Below, in pieces: positions 42,086 to 54,937 of a stretch of DNA of 64,000 bases; within the stretch, counting starts at the first letter, position 1; every line of letters begins with the position of its first letter. The position numbers and the translations under genes were made by a program. Below the pieces are notes generated by a model. That model searched no databases and was not told the origin of the DNA. It saw only the letters and a program-made list of their open reading frames with translations. The DNA is taken from contig NC_010524.1 of assembly GCF_000019785.1 (NCBI RefSeq), forward strand, positions 434,001 through 498,000. The letters run 5' to 3'. The stretch comes from Leptothrix cholodnii SP-6 (GTDB lineage: Bacteria > Pseudomonadota > Gammaproteobacteria > Burkholderiales > Burkholderiaceae_C).

Positions 42086-42610
42086 TCAGCCGATGCGCTC
42101 GAGTTCGTGCTGGAACAGCTTGGCGCGCCGGGCGTAGCTGGCGGCGCTCTCGATCAGGTTCGCGACCTCTTCGTCGGTCAGCTCCCGCATCACCTTGGCG
42201 GGTGCGCCGATGATCAGCGAGCGGGCCGGAAAGCGCTTGCGCTCGGTCACGATGGCACCGGCGCCGACGAGGCTGTGCGGGCCGATCACCGCACCGTTGA
42301 GCACGACGGCCTGGATGCCGATCAGCGAGCCCTCGCCGATCGTGCAGCCGTGCAGCATGGCCTGGTGGCCGACCGTCACGTTGGCGCCGATGTCGAGCGC
42401 AAAGCCCGGGTCGGCGTGCAGCACGGCGCCTTCCTGGATGTTGCTGGCCGCGCCGATGCGGATCGGCTCGTTGTCGCCACGCAGCACCGCGCCGGACCAC
42501 ACGCTGGCCTGTTCGCCGAGAACGACCCGGCCGATCAGCGTGGCTTCGGCGGCCACGTAAGCCGAGGCCGGCACCTGCGGCGCCTGGCCGCTGAGACGGT
42601 AGAGGCTCAT
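42086..42610 (-). CDS. Gamma carbonic anhydrase family protein
   Basis: This 174-residue left-handed beta-helix protein is built from hexapeptide repeats and has the metal-ligand histidines of the gamma-CA family, in [18 protein letters not shown] and its neighbours ([11 protein letters not shown] precedes). It may be a zinc or iron carbonic anhydrase or an inactive homologue such as YrdA or PaaY. It lies seven bases downstream of the Bug receptor gene and 46 bp ahead of hppD. A PaaY-like thioesterase role in aromatic catabolism is possible but unproved. Confidence 0.88.
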   Translation of the reverse strand: MSLYRLSGQAPQVPASAYVAAEATLIGRVVLGEQASVWSGAVLRGDNEPIRIGAASNIQEGAVLHADPGFALDIGANVTVGHQAMLHGCTIGEGSLIGIQAVVLNGAVIGPHSLVGAGAIVTERKRFPARSLIIGAPAKVMRELTDEEVANLIESAASYARRAKLFQHELERIG

Positions 42611-42617
42611 GGCGCGC

Positions 42618-43631
42618 TCACTCCAGCGTGATGCCGGCCTTCTTGACCAGGCGGGCGTAGCGGTCCTGCTCGGTCTTGAAGAACTGCAGCGCGGCTTCGG
42701 GCGTGCTCGGGTTGATGAAGTTGTCCTGCTTGAGCATCGCCGCCTTGACCTCGGGGTCGTTGAACGCGGCCACCACGGCCTCGTGCAGGCGCTTGACCTG
42801 CACGGGCGGCAGGCCCTTGGGTGCGACGAAGGCAAACCAGCCGGCCACGTCGACGTCGGGGAAGCCCTGTTCGGCGATCGTCGGCAGGTCGGGCAGCGAG
42901 GCCGCGCGCTGCTTGCCCATCACGCCGATGGCGCGCAGCGTGCCGCTCTTGAGGTGGCTCTGCACCGCCTGCACCGCGGCCACGCCCAGCTCGACCTGGC
43001 CGCCGATCACGTCGGAGATCATCGGCCCCATGCCCTTGTACGGGATGTGGCGGATCTGCACGCCGGCGGCGTCGACGAACATCTCGCCGGCCAGGTGGAT
43101 GATGGTGCCGTTGCCCGACGAGCCGTAGTTGTAGCCGTCCGGCTTGGCCTTCAGGAAGGCCTGCAGCTCCTTGGCGTTCTTGGCCGGCACCTTGGCCGGA
43201 TTGACCACCAGCACGAAGTGCGAGCCGCCGACGACCGAGATCGGTGTCAGGTCGGCGATGCCGTCGTAGGGCATCTTCTTGAACACGCTCGGGTTGACGG
43301 CGTGGTTGTTCGAGACGATGCCGATCGTGTTGCCGTCCGGCGCGGCCTTGACGATCGCCTGCGTGCCGGTGATGCCGCCAGCGCCGGGCAGGTTCTCGAT
43401 CACCACCGGCTGGCCGCCGAGCGCCTTCGACAGCGCCAGCTGCGCCGAGCGGGCGATCACGTCGACCCCCGAGCCCGGGCCGACCGGCAGGATGATGCGC
43501 AGCGGCGCGGTCGACTGGGCCTGGGCGACGCTGGCGCCGACGGTGAGGGCGAGTGCGGCGGCGAGGGTCGAAATCGCCGAAAGGGCGGGCAGCGCCAGCA
43601 GCGGGCGGCGGCGCAGGGGGATCGTGTTCAT
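42618..43631 (-). CDS. Bug-family tripartite tricarboxylate transporter substrate-binding protein
   Basis: This 337-residue periplasmic receptor has a signal peptide (about 1-38, ending SVAQAQS). Bug-family blocks are present: LRIILPVGPGSGVDVIAR, GQPVVIENLPGAGGITGTQ, and the later GVMGKQRAASLPDLPTIAEQGFP. No TctA or TctB permease gene adjoins, so it would rely on permeases elsewhere, as is common for Bug receptors in Burkholderiales. Position between a CoA-transferase and catabolic genes suggests a carboxylate ligand. Confidence 0.92.
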   Translation of the reverse strand: MNTIPLRRRPLLALPALSAISTLAAALALTVGASVAQAQSTAPLRIILPVGPGSGVDVIARSAQLALSKALGGQPVVIENLPGAGGITGTQAIVKAAPDGNTIGIVSNNHAVNPSVFKKMPYDGIADLTPISVVGGSHFVLVVNPAKVPAKNAKELQAFLKAKPDGYNYGSSGNGTIIHLAGEMFVDAAGVQIRHIPYKGMGPMISDVIGGQVELGVAAVQAVQSHLKSGTLRAIGVMGKQRAASLPDLPTIAEQGFPDVDVAGWFAFVAPKGLPPVQVKRLHEAVVAAFNDPEVKAAMLKQDNFINPSTPEAALQFFKTEQDRYARLVKKAGITLE

Positions 43632-43683
43632 CGGGGTTGTCTCCTGGTTTCTGGTCTGGGGCCGGGGGATGAAGCGGGGGAGG

Positions 43684-44862
43684 TCATGCCGCCGTGCGGC
43701 TGGCGTGTAGGCGGGCCAGCACCTCGTCGGTGTGTTCGCCCACCCGCGGCAGCGCGCTGCGTACGCCGGGGCGGTGGCCGTCCATCAGCAGCGGCAGCAG
43801 CACGACCTGGGTGGTGTCGCCGTCGTCGGTGGTCATCGGCGCCAGGCCGCCGCTGGCGAGCAGGTGCGGATCGTTGACCAGCTCGTCGGGCCGGGTGATC
43901 GGCGCATACGGCAGGCCGGCGGCTTCGAGCCGGGCCGAGAGCGCGGCCTTGCGCTGCAGCGCCATCGTCTCGCCCAGGCGCTTGAGCAGCTCAGGGCGCA
44001 CGGCCACGCGCTGGGCGTTGCTGGCCAGCGCCGGGTCGGCGGCGAGGTCGGGGCGATCGAGCACCTGGCACAGGGTCTGGAACTGCTTGTCGCTGGTCGC
44101 GGCGACGAACAGCTGCTCGCCCTCGGCCAGCGTGAAGACGTCGTAGACGCTCCAGGCCGACACGCGGCTGGGCATCGGCGGGGCGGGCTCGCCGGTCATC
44201 AGGAACTGCTGCACGTGCTGCGCCGACAGGAAGGCGCAGTTCTCGAACAGCGCGCTCTGGATCTCCTGGCCGCGGCCGGTGCCGTGGGTCGGGTGGTCAC
44301 GCTCGCGCAGCGCGGCCAGCACGCCGATGGCGCCGAACATGCCGCCCATGATGTCGTTGACGCTGGTGCCCGCGCGCAGCGGCCGGCCTTCCGGGCCGGT
44401 CATGTAGCTCAGGCCGCCCATCATCTGCACCACCTCGTCGAGCGCGGTGCGGTGTTCGTAGGGGCCGGGCAGGAAACCCTTGTGCGAGACGTAGATCAGC
44501 CGCGGGCATTGCGCCGACAGCGTGGCGTGGTCCAGCCCCAGCCTGGCCATCAGGCCGGGGCGGAAGTTCTCCAGCATCACGTCGCTCTGCGCGATCAGCT
44601 CCTTCGCGGTGGCCAGGCCCTCGGGGGTCTGGATGTCGAGCACCACGCTCTTCTTGTTGCGGTTGAAGCTGCGGAAGAAGCCGATGCCCAGGCCCGGCAG
44701 GCTGCGCGTCTTGTCGCCGCCGGGCGGCTCGATCTTGATGACCTCGGCGCCCAGGTCGGCCAGGACCATGCCGCAGGTCGGGCCCATCACCATGTGGGTG
44801 AACTCGATGACGCGCACGCCTTCGAGCGGCAGGCGGCGGGGAGAGGACGGGGCGGTGTTCAT
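43684..44862 (-). CDS. CaiB/BaiF family (class III) CoA-transferase
   Basis: This 392-residue class III CoA-transferase begins with the family pattern LEGVRVIEFTHMVMGPTCGMVLADLGAEVIKIEPP. It continues with FFRSFNRNKKSVVLDIQTPEG and DVMLENFRPGLMARLGL. ATG 44862 is preferred, since upstream in-frame sequence is not homologous. It lies 70 bp after an HMG-CoA-lyase-family gene. Together they could activate a dicarboxylate with succinyl-CoA and cleave the product, for example 3-hydroxy-3-methylglutarate or citramalate. The exact acyl group is not readable. Confidence 0.9.
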   Translation of the reverse strand: MNTAPSSPRRLPLEGVRVIEFTHMVMGPTCGMVLADLGAEVIKIEPPGGDKTRSLPGLGIGFFRSFNRNKKSVVLDIQTPEGLATAKELIAQSDVMLENFRPGLMARLGLDHATLSAQCPRLIYVSHKGFLPGPYEHRTALDEVVQMMGGLSYMTGPEGRPLRAGTSVNDIMGGMFGAIGVLAALRERDHPTHGTGRGQEIQSALFENCAFLSAQHVQQFLMTGEPAPPMPSRVSAWSVYDVFTLAEGEQLFVAATSDKQFQTLCQVLDRPDLAADPALASNAQRVAVRPELLKRLGETMALQRKAALSARLEAAGLPYAPITRPDELVNDPHLLASGGLAPMTTDDGDTTQVVLLPLLMDGHRPGVRSALPRVGEHTDEVLARLHASRTAA

Positions 44863-44932
44863 GGCGTGGGCGCTTTCGTGCGGAAGATGGAGGCAGTGCG
44901 TCGGCAGGCGGCGCGCGGTGTTCGGCGGACGG

Positions 44933-45877
44933 TCAGCGCGCGCTGGCGCGTGCCGGTCTGAAAGTCCCGGGCAGGCCGGCGCGCCACAGCGCGCCGTGGG
45001 TGGGCTCGCCCGGGATCCAGCCGACCACCTGCGCGCGCAGGCGCAGGAGTGCGTCGAGGTCGAGGCCGGTGTGATGGCCCATCGCCTCGAGCATGAACGC
45101 AAGGTCTTCGGTGGTGGCGTTGCCGCTGGCGCCGGGCGCGTGCGGGCAGCCGCCGATGCCGGCCAGGCTGGCGTCGAATCGCGCCACGCCGAGGTCCAGC
45201 GCGGCTGCGACGTTGGCCAGCGCCAGGCCGCGGGTGTCGTGGAAGTGGCCGCAGCAGAATCGCTCGCCGGCGATCTTCAGCGCCTGCTCGAACAGCCGGG
45301 CGACCGCGCCCGGGTCGGCGTAACCCACCGTGTCGGCCAGGCTGACGCGGTCGGCGCCGGCGTCGAGCAGGGCCTGCAGCAGGCGCAGCACCTCGCTCAC
45401 CGGCACCTCGCCCTGGATGGTGCAGCCGAAGGCGGTGCCGACGCCGCCCTCGATCAGCGTCTTGCGGCCCGATGCATCACGTGCCGCACGGATGCGGCCG
45501 AGCTCTGCCACCACCTCGTCGGGCGTCTTGCGCAGGTTGGCCAGGCTGTGCGCGTGGCTGGCCGACAGCGGCAGGATCATCAGGTGCGCGTCGCCGTCGA
45601 GCGCGCGCTCGGCGCCCTTCAGGTTGGGCACCAGCACGCTGGCCTTCAGGCCGGGCAGGGTTCGGGCGTAGGCCAGCAGCTCGGCGGTGTCGGCCAGTTG
45701 CGGCAGCAGCCGCGCCGGCACGAAGGAGCCGACCTCGATCTCGCGCTGGCCGGCGGCGTGTGCGGCGGCGAGCCAGGCGCGCTTGTGTTCGGTCGGCACG
45801 ATCGTGGCGATGCTCTGCAGGCCGTCGCGCAGGCCGACTTCACGGATCACGACGGGGCGGGGAGAAGGGTGGGGCAT
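44933..45877 (-). CDS. Hydroxymethylglutaryl-CoA lyase family protein
   Basis: This 314-residue TIM-barrel lyase of the HMG-CoA lyase family begins IREVGLRDGLQS, carries the metal-binding HFHDTRGLAL and the signature cysteine loop GGCPHAPGASGN. It cleaves a 3-hydroxy-3-methyl acyl-CoA to acetyl-CoA (or pyruvate) and a ketone product. It is the first gene of the minus-strand run and is divergent from a LysR regulator. A paralogue lies at 52408-53346. Confidence 0.92.
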   Translation of the reverse strand: MPHPSPRPVVIREVGLRDGLQSIATIVPTEHKRAWLAAAHAAGQREIEVGSFVPARLLPQLADTAELLAYARTLPGLKASVLVPNLKGAERALDGDAHLMILPLSASHAHSLANLRKTPDEVVAELGRIRAARDASGRKTLIEGGVGTAFGCTIQGEVPVSEVLRLLQALLDAGADRVSLADTVGYADPGAVARLFEQALKIAGERFCCGHFHDTRGLALANVAAALDLGVARFDASLAGIGGCPHAPGASGNATTEDLAFMLEAMGHHTGLDLDALLRLRAQVVGWIPGEPTHGALWRAGLPGTFRPARASAR

Positions 45878-45936
45878 CGCGGGTCTCCGGTGCGGCGGGC
45901 CATGCGGGTGCTGACCTCTGACGTGACTTTAGGGTT

Positions 45937-45948
45937 GCCGGATCCGGC
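45937..45948. promoter_or_regulatory. Perfect 12-bp palindrome GCCGGATCCGGC in LysR divergent region
   Basis: It lies in the 137-bp gap between the HMG-CoA-lyase gene and its divergent LysR regulator, 60 bp from the lyase start. Position and symmetry suit a regulator site, though GC-rich palindromes also arise by chance in this genome. Confidence 0.35.
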
Positions 45949-46014
45949 GCTGAAGTGGTCTCTTGGCAGCAGGGAGATGCCGATCCGGAATCCCTGGCCG
46001 CGCACAATCGCGCC

Positions 46015-49222
<3,208 letters not shown>

Positions 49223-49229
49223 GCGTCAT

Positions 49230-50984
49230 GTGCTGTTGAGCCGCTGGTTGGGGGATTGGGTCGACATCGTCACGCCGCAGACGCTGCGGGCCGACCTGCA
49301 GGCCGGCCTGCTGGGGGCGCTGCTGGTGCTGCCGCAGGGCATCGCGTTTGCCACGCTGGCGGGGCTGCCGCCGCAGTACGGCCTGTACAGCGCGGTGCTG
49401 CCGGGCATCGTCGCGGCGCTGGCCGGTTCGAGCCGGCACGTGGTGTCGGGGCCGACCAACGCCAATTCGCTGGCGCTGATGGCGATGCTGGCGCCGCTGG
49501 CGGCCACCGGCAGCGCGCCCTACATCGAGCTGGCGCTGGCGGTCACGGTGCTGGTCGGGCTGATGCAGCTGGCGGTGGGCGCGCTGCGGCTCGGGCTGCT
49601 GGCCAACTTCATCTCGCCCGCCGCGCTGCAGGGTTTCACCAGCGGCGCGGCGCTGCTGATCGCGGTGCACGCGCTGCGCGACGGGCTCGATGCCGGCGTG
49701 CCCGGCGGCCAGAGCGCCGCCGCCACGCTTTGGCAGACGCTGCAGGGCCTGCCGCACACCAACCTCGCCGCGCTCGCCGCCGCCACCTCGGCCTTGCTGA
49801 TCGCAGTGCTGGTGCGGCGCAGATGGCCACGCTCGCCGCACATGCTGATCGGCCTGCTGCTGGCCACCGCGCTGGGCTGGCTGCTGCGCCATGAAACCGG
49901 CGCCACGCTGGTGCTGACCGGCGCGCTGCCCAGCCCCCTGCCGTCCTGGCATCCGCCGTCGTTCGACACCGCCACGCTCGGCACGCTGTTCGAGAAGGCG
50001 CTGGCGCTGTCGGTGATCGCGCTCGGCCAGTCGCTGTCGATCGCCAAGGTGCTGGCGGCCCGCTCGGGCCAGCGGCTCGACGTCAACCGCGAGTTCGTCG
50101 GCCAGGGCCTGTCCAACCTGATCGGCGGTTTCTTCTCGTGTTACCTGTCGTGCGGCTCGCTGAACCGCTCGCTGCCCAATCTGCAGGCCGGCGCGCGCAC
50201 GCCGCTGGCAGCGGTGGCCGCGGCGCTGTGGCTGCTGCTGCTGGTGGCGCTGCTGGCCGAGCCGCTGGCGCAGATCCCGCGTGCGGCGATCGCCGGGCTG
50301 CTGTTGCTGGTGGCGGCGTCGCTGCTCGACCTGTCGGCCTGGCGCTACCTGTGGCGGCTCGACCGCAGCGAGTTCGCGGTCGCCGCGGCCACGCTGCTGG
50401 CGACGCTGACGCTGCGGCTCGAAAGCGCGATCCTGCTCGGCACCGGGCTGTCGCTGGTGATCTACCTGTACCGCACCTCGCGCCCGGCGATGCGGCTGAT
50501 GGGTTTCGACCGCTGGCGTGCCGACCGCCGTTTCGTGGTGCGCGCCGATACGCCCGAGCCGCTGCCCGCCTGCCCGCAACTGCACCTGCTGCGCATGGAG
50601 GGCGCGATCTACTTCGGCGCCGCCGCCCATGTGGCCGATCAGCTGCACGCGCTGCGCGCCGCGCCCGACGCACCGCGCCACCTGCTGGTGATGGCCAAGA
50701 GCATGAACTTCATCGACCTGGCCGGCGTCGAGGTCTGGGAGACCGAGCTGCGCGAGCGCCGCGCGCTGGGCGGCGATCTCTACTTCCACCGCCCGCGCCC
50801 GCAGGTGCTGGCGATGTGGCGCAGCAGCGGTTTCCTGCAGCGCCTGGGCGAGGACCACGTCTACCCCGACAAGCGCAGCGCGCTGGCCGACATCTACCGC
50901 CGGCTCGACCGCAACGTCTGCGCTCAGTGCCAGGCGCGGGTGTTCTGGGAGTGCCGCGACGACGATCCGCGCGCCCTGATCTGA
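49230..50984 (+). CDS. SulP-family anion transporter with STAS domain
   Basis: This 584-residue SLC26/SulP transporter has about twelve membrane segments. SulP marks are LPQGIAFATLAGLPPQYGLYSAVLP and AVVSGPTNANSLALM-like sequence. A cytoplasmic STAS domain ends the protein (about 440-560; LHLLRMEGAIYFGAAAH, MNFIDLAGVEVWE). The GTG start is seven bases past pobA, with that gene's terminal GAGGAG as ribosome binding site, so the genes are coupled. SulP proteins carry sulfate, bicarbonate or dicarboxylates. Its place in this operon raises an aromatic acid as possible substrate, which is speculation. Confidence 0.9.
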   Translation: MLLSRWLGDWVDIVTPQTLRADLQAGLLGALLVLPQGIAFATLAGLPPQYGLYSAVLPGIVAALAGSSRHVVSGPTNANSLALMAMLAPLAATGSAPYIELALAVTVLVGLMQLAVGALRLGLLANFISPAALQGFTSGAALLIAVHALRDGLDAGVPGGQSAAATLWQTLQGLPHTNLAALAAATSALLIAVLVRRRWPRSPHMLIGLLLATALGWLLRHETGATLVLTGALPSPLPSWHPPSFDTATLGTLFEKALALSVIALGQSLSIAKVLAARSGQRLDVNREFVGQGLSNLIGGFFSCYLSCGSLNRSLPNLQAGARTPLAAVAAALWLLLLVALLAEPLAQIPRAAIAGLLLLVAASLLDLSAWRYLWRLDRSEFAVAAATLLATLTLRLESAILLGTGLSLVIYLYRTSRPAMRLMGFDRWRADRRFVVRADTPEPLPACPQLHLLRMEGAIYFGAAAHVADQLHALRAAPDAPRHLLVMAKSMNFIDLAGVEVWETELRERRALGGDLYFHRPRPQVLAMWRSSGFLQRLGEDHVYPDKRSALADIYRRLDRNVCAQCQARVFWECRDDDPRALI

Positions 50985-51050
50985 TCGGCCCTGGCCGGCG
51001 GTTTCCCGGTGGCCTGCAGGGGTCGTACAAGTCTGGGAACATCGCCTCCC

Positions 51051-51932
51051 ATGCACCGCACCCCCTCTTTTCGACGCGTTTCGATCGGGCTCCTGCTGTC
51101 GCTGATCGTGGCCGGCACGCTGCTCGGCTGCGGCACGCTCGACGAGAAACAGCGCGCCTGGATCTTCCAGCCGTCCAAGAACACCTGGCGCGGCAGCGCC
51201 TGGGCGGCCGAGGGCATGGACTCGGTGTGGATCGATTTCAAGAGCGCCGAGACCGGCCAGCCGGTGCGCCTGCACGGCCTGTGGCTGGCGCAGCCCAGGG
51301 CCGACGCGCCCGTGCTGCTCTACCTGCACGGCGCGCGCTGGAACGTGCGCAGCAGCGCCACCCGCATGCGCCGCCTGCACAGCCTGGGCTTTGCGGTGCT
51401 GGGGGTCGACTACCGCGGCTTCGGCGAGAGCACCGACACCCTGCCGTCGGAGGCGATGGCCTACGAAGACGCCCGCGCCGCCTGGGACTGGCTGGCGCAG
51501 CAGCATCCGCAGCGCGCGCGTTTCGTCTTCGGCCACTCGCTGGGCGCGGCCATCGCGGTCAATCTGGCGGGCCAGGTGAGCGATGAATCGGGCGTCATCC
51601 TCGAAGGCAGTTTCCCGTCGATCGCCGACGTGGTGGCGGCCTCGCGCTGGGGCTGGCTGCCGGTGTCGCCGCTGATCACGCAGCGTTTCGAGGCTGGCGA
51701 GCGGGTCGCCGCGATCGGCTCGCCGCTGCTGGTGGTGCACGGCAGTGCCGACCGGCTGATCCCGCCCGAACTCGGCCGCGCGCTCTACGACAAGGCGCGC
51801 GAGCCCAAGCGCTTCGAGCTGGTCGAAGGCGGCTCGCACCACAACACCAACGCCGTCGGACTCGACCAGTACCGCGCCGCGGTGCGCGCGGTCTTCGGCC
51901 TGGCGAGCGACGAGCGCCTGTCGCTCGACTGA
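51051..51932 (+). CDS. Alpha/beta hydrolase, predicted lipoprotein
   Basis: This 293-residue alpha/beta hydrolase has a lipoprotein signal: a hydrophobic helix (about 11-26) ending in the lipobox LLGC with C27. The nucleophile elbow is FGHSLGAAIAV, the oxyanion region LYLHGARWNV, and the late GSHHNT supplies the histidine. It resembles the BEM46/YqiA-like family of membrane-associated serine hydrolases. The substrate is unknown. It lies 66 bp after the SulP gene and 37 bp before the thioesterase gene. Confidence 0.87.
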   Translation: MHRTPSFRRVSIGLLLSLIVAGTLLGCGTLDEKQRAWIFQPSKNTWRGSAWAAEGMDSVWIDFKSAETGQPVRLHGLWLAQPRADAPVLLYLHGARWNVRSSATRMRRLHSLGFAVLGVDYRGFGESTDTLPSEAMAYEDARAAWDWLAQQHPQRARFVFGHSLGAAIAVNLAGQVSDESGVILEGSFPSIADVVAASRWGWLPVSPLITQRFEAGERVAAIGSPLLVVHGSADRLIPPELGRALYDKAREPKRFELVEGGSHHNTNAVGLDQYRAAVRAVFGLASDERLSLD

Positions 51933-51969
51933 ACCCCGCGCCGGCCGCGCCGCTGCTAACGTGCGCGCC

Positions 51970-52392
51970 ATGAATACCCACACCTACACCCTGCGGGTCG
52001 AGTTCGGCGACTGCGACCCGGCTCAGATCGTCTGGTTCCCGAACTTCTTCCGCTGGGTCGACGCGGCCAGCCGGCACTTCTTCGTGCAGTGCGGCCTGCC
52101 CGACTGGAAGGTCAGCGAACGCGAGCGCGGCATCATCGGCACGCCGCTGGCCGACACCCAGGCCAAGTTCGTGCGCCCGGCCTCCTACGGCGACGTGCTG
52201 CAGATCGAGAGCGGCGTGTCGGAGTGGCGGCGCAAGAGCTTCGTGATGAAACACGTGATCCGCCGCGCCGACCTGGTGCTGGTGGAAGTGACCGAGGTGC
52301 GCGTGTTCGCCCGCCGCAAGGGCGATGGCGGCGACCCGCACGCGATCGAGGCGGTGGCGGTGCCGGAGGACTGGCGCGCGCTCTGCGAATGA
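51970..52392 (+). CDS. 4-hydroxybenzoyl-CoA thioesterase
   Basis: This 140-residue hotdog-fold thioesterase resembles the Pseudomonas 4-hydroxybenzoyl-CoA thioesterase closely, with FGDCDPAQIVWFPNFFRW (catalytic D16), DAASRHFF, CGLPDW, and EWRRKSFV. It would release 4-hydroxybenzoate from its CoA ester, giving the substrate of PobA encoded about 3 kb upstream. ATG 51970 fits the family start, and an earlier in-frame codon adds only three residues. It converges on the second HMG-CoA-lyase-family gene. Confidence 0.92.
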   Translation: MNTHTYTLRVEFGDCDPAQIVWFPNFFRWVDAASRHFFVQCGLPDWKVSERERGIIGTPLADTQAKFVRPASYGDVLQIESGVSEWRRKSFVMKHVIRRADLVLVEVTEVRVFARRKGDGGDPHAIEAVAVPEDWRALCE

Positions 52393-52407
52393 CCGGCGAG
52401 TGATCGC

Positions 52408-53346
52408 TCAGCGGCCGAGCGCCGAGGCCGGCACGAAACCCTTCGGCAGACCCGCCTCGGGTGTCATGCCGTAGATCGCCTCGCCCGGCAGGCCGGCCCG
52501 CAGCGCATCGCGTGCGGCCATCAGGCGCGCGAGGTCGATGCCGGTGCGCACGCCCATGGCCTCGAACATGAACACCAGGTCCTCGGTGACGACGTTGCCC
52601 GACGCGCCCGGCGCATAGGGGCAGCCGCCCAGGCCGCCGAGCGAGGCGTCGAAGGTGCGCACGCCCACGTCGTACGCGGCCAGGCAGTTGGCCAGGCCGA
52701 GACCGCGGGTGTTGTGCAGGTGCGCGGCGCCGGCGTGCGCACCGATCGCCGCGCGCAGCCGCGTGAACAGCCGCCGCACCTGCGCCGGGTTGGCCATGCC
52801 GGTGGTGTCGGACAGGCCGGTTTCGTCGGCGCCTGCCTGGGTGAGCTGCTCGGCCAGCCGGATCACCTCGTCCTCGGCCACCGCGCCCTGCAGCGTGCAG
52901 CCGAAGGCGGTCGAGATCGCGGCCTCGACCTTCACGCCCGGCGCGCTCTGGTCGCGCAGGCGTACCACGGCGCGCACCTCGTCGACCATCTGCTCGCGGG
53001 TCTTGCGCACGTTGGCGAGCGAGTGCGCCTGGCTGGCCGACACCGGCAGCGTCAGCTTGTGCACGCCCGCGGCCAGCGCGGCCTCGGCGCCGCGGGTGTT
53101 GGGCACCAGCGCCATCACGGTCCAGCCGGGCAGGCCGAGGGCATGGCGCACCACCTCGGCCACGTCGGCCATCTGCGGCAGCAGGCGGGCCGGCACGAAG
53201 GAGCCGACCTCGATCTCGCGCAGGCCGGCGGCGTGCAGGGCGTCGATCCAGGCCCGCTTGGCGGCGGTCGGCATCACGGCCGCAACGCTCTGCAGGCCGT
53301 CGCGCGGGCCGACCTCGCTGATCAGCACGTCGGTGCGGCTTGTCAT
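52408..53346 (-). CDS. Hydroxymethylglutaryl-CoA lyase family protein (second paralogue)
   Basis: This 312-residue paralogue of the protein at 44933-45877 has the same order of motifs: SEVGPRDGLQS at the N-terminus, LHNTRGLGLANC and GGCPYAPGASGN. ATG 53346 gives the family length. An upstream in-frame ATG (53385) would overlap the MATE gene. It lies 19 bp downstream of the MATE gene on the same strand. It might serve leucine or a different branched acid. The specific acyl-CoA is unknown. Confidence 0.92.
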   Translation of the reverse strand: MTSRTDVLISEVGPRDGLQSVAAVMPTAAKRAWIDALHAAGLREIEVGSFVPARLLPQMADVAEVVRHALGLPGWTVMALVPNTRGAEAALAAGVHKLTLPVSASQAHSLANVRKTREQMVDEVRAVVRLRDQSAPGVKVEAAISTAFGCTLQGAVAEDEVIRLAEQLTQAGADETGLSDTTGMANPAQVRRLFTRLRAAIGAHAGAAHLHNTRGLGLANCLAAYDVGVRTFDASLGGLGGCPYAPGASGNVVTEDLVFMFEAMGVRTGIDLARLMAARDALRAGLPGEAIYGMTPEAGLPKGFVPASALGR

Positions 53347-53365
53347 CGGCACGCTCCGGGGCGCA

Positions 53366-54733
53366 TCAGAACCGGCTCTCGACACCCGGCGAGCGGATGC
53401 GCTGGTGGATGGCGCGGGCGTGGGCCACCCAGCCGTGGGTCTCCCAGCGCCAGTACATCAGGGCGCTGCGGATCCACTCGTCGGCGGCGTAGGCGATCCA
53501 GATGCCGACCAGGCCGAACTCGCGGCCCAGCAATACCGAGCCCACGCCCAGCACCAGGATCAGCGAGGTGATGCTCGCCGCCACCGGGTAGATCACGTCG
53601 CCGGTGGAGCGTAAAGCGCCCAGCACCACCAGGTTGGCGACCCGGCCGGTCTCGAGCGCGAACGAGATCCACAGCAGCGTCTGCGCCATCTCGATGATGG
53701 CCGGGTCGCGCGTGAAACCGCGCATCAGCCAGGGCGCGGCCGCGGCGGCGATCAGCGCCAGCGCGCCCGATGCCAGCAGGCCGTTGCGCAGGCCCTTGCG
53801 CACCAGCTGGTGGGCGGTGCGGAACTCGCCCGCGCCGATCAGGTGGCCGACCATGATCTCGCAGGCCCAGCCGATCGCCAGGCTGATCAGCAGCACGTAG
53901 CGCAGCGTCTGCAGCGTGTAGGCCTGGGTGGCGAGCGCGGCCACGCCCAGCTTGGCGGCGGCCGACAGCGACATCATGAAAGCGATGCGGTAACCCAGTT
54001 CGAGCGACGCGCCGGGGATGCCGATGCGCAGCACCGGCGCCAGCGCACGCACCGGGCAGACCCACCAGTCGCGCCGGTGCGGCACCAGCTTCATGTTGAT
54101 GCGCCACAGCCGCAGGTGCAGCACCACGCCGAGCGCGCGGCTGATCGTCAGGGCCAGCGCGTAGCCGGGCAGGCCCAGGCCGTCCCAGCCGCCGACACCC
54201 AGCATCAGCGGGAAGGCCAGCACCACGTGGCTGGTGTGCATCAGCACCATCACGACCAGCGCGTCGCGCGCCCGCAGGTGGGCGCGCAGGATGCTGGCCA
54301 TCGTCAGGTTGTAGGCCTCCAGCAGCAGCGCCAGCGCGAGCAGCGGCAGATAGGGCTCGGCCAGCGCCATCACCGCGTCGGGGGCGTTGAGCACGTCGAG
54401 CGTCCAGTTGCTGCCCAGCAGCACCCACAGCGCCGCGGCGGCGCCGGCCCAGGTGCTGGCGCCCAGGCCGACCAGCGCGGTGCGGCGCGCCGCTTCGGGC
54501 TGATGGCCGCCGATCGCCTGCGTGATCGTCACCCCCACGCCGATCGCCAGCACCCGGAAGATCACGAACAGCGTCTCCATCACCTGGTTGGCCATGCCGA
54601 AGGCGCCGGCCGCGGCGTCGGAGATCTCCGACGCCATCCACAGCCCGGCCATCGCCACGCTGATGCCGATCAGGAACTCCCCCAGGATCGGCCCGGCAAT
54701 GGGGGTGATGTGCGGGCGTGGGGTTTTGGCCAT
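53366..54733 (-). CDS. MATE-family efflux transporter
   Basis: This 455-residue membrane protein has about twelve helices in two homologous halves, typical of MATE multidrug/sodium or proton antiporters. Recognisable features are GPILGEFLIGISVAMAGLWMAS in helix 1, GMANQVMETLF and, in the second half, IGIPGASLELGYRIAFMM. The start at ATG 54733 gives MAKTPRPHITPIAG. A much longer open frame upstream has no MATE homology. The substrate is not predictable. Confidence 0.88.
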   Translation of the reverse strand: MAKTPRPHITPIAGPILGEFLIGISVAMAGLWMASEISDAAAGAFGMANQVMETLFVIFRVLAIGVGVTITQAIGGHQPEAARRTALVGLGASTWAGAAAALWVLLGSNWTLDVLNAPDAVMALAEPYLPLLALALLLEAYNLTMASILRAHLRARDALVVMVLMHTSHVVLAFPLMLGVGGWDGLGLPGYALALTISRALGVVLHLRLWRINMKLVPHRRDWWVCPVRALAPVLRIGIPGASLELGYRIAFMMSLSAAAKLGVAALATQAYTLQTLRYVLLISLAIGWACEIMVGHLIGAGEFRTAHQLVRKGLRNGLLASGALALIAAAAAPWLMRGFTRDPAIIEMAQTLLWISFALETGRVANLVVLGALRSTGDVIYPVAASITSLILVLGVGSVLLGREFGLVGIWIAYAADEWIRSALMYWRWETHGWVAHARAIHQRIRSPGVESRF

Positions 54734-54937
54734 GGTGCTCTTGTGCGGGCGTGAGGGGCGATTGTGCGTAGTAATCGGGCTGTAACCCAGGGGTGGTCGC
54801 GGTGAGTTTCGAGGACACGCGCTGTCGCAAAGGCGGGGTGGTGAGGCGCGGCGTCGAGTGCGGGGCGGTGATCGGGCATTCAGTGAGTGGGGAGCGTTCC
54901 TGTCACAGGGACCTCTCGCGGTGCGCTCGCCTAACAA
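54734..54937. other. Non-coding stretch before the low-GC islet
   Basis: I see no gene here. The sequence is GC-rich at the MATE end and becomes mixed toward 54900. It marks the boundary between typical chromosome and the lower-GC genes that follow. No repeat, tRNA or attachment-site duplication could be recognised by eye. Confidence 0.5.
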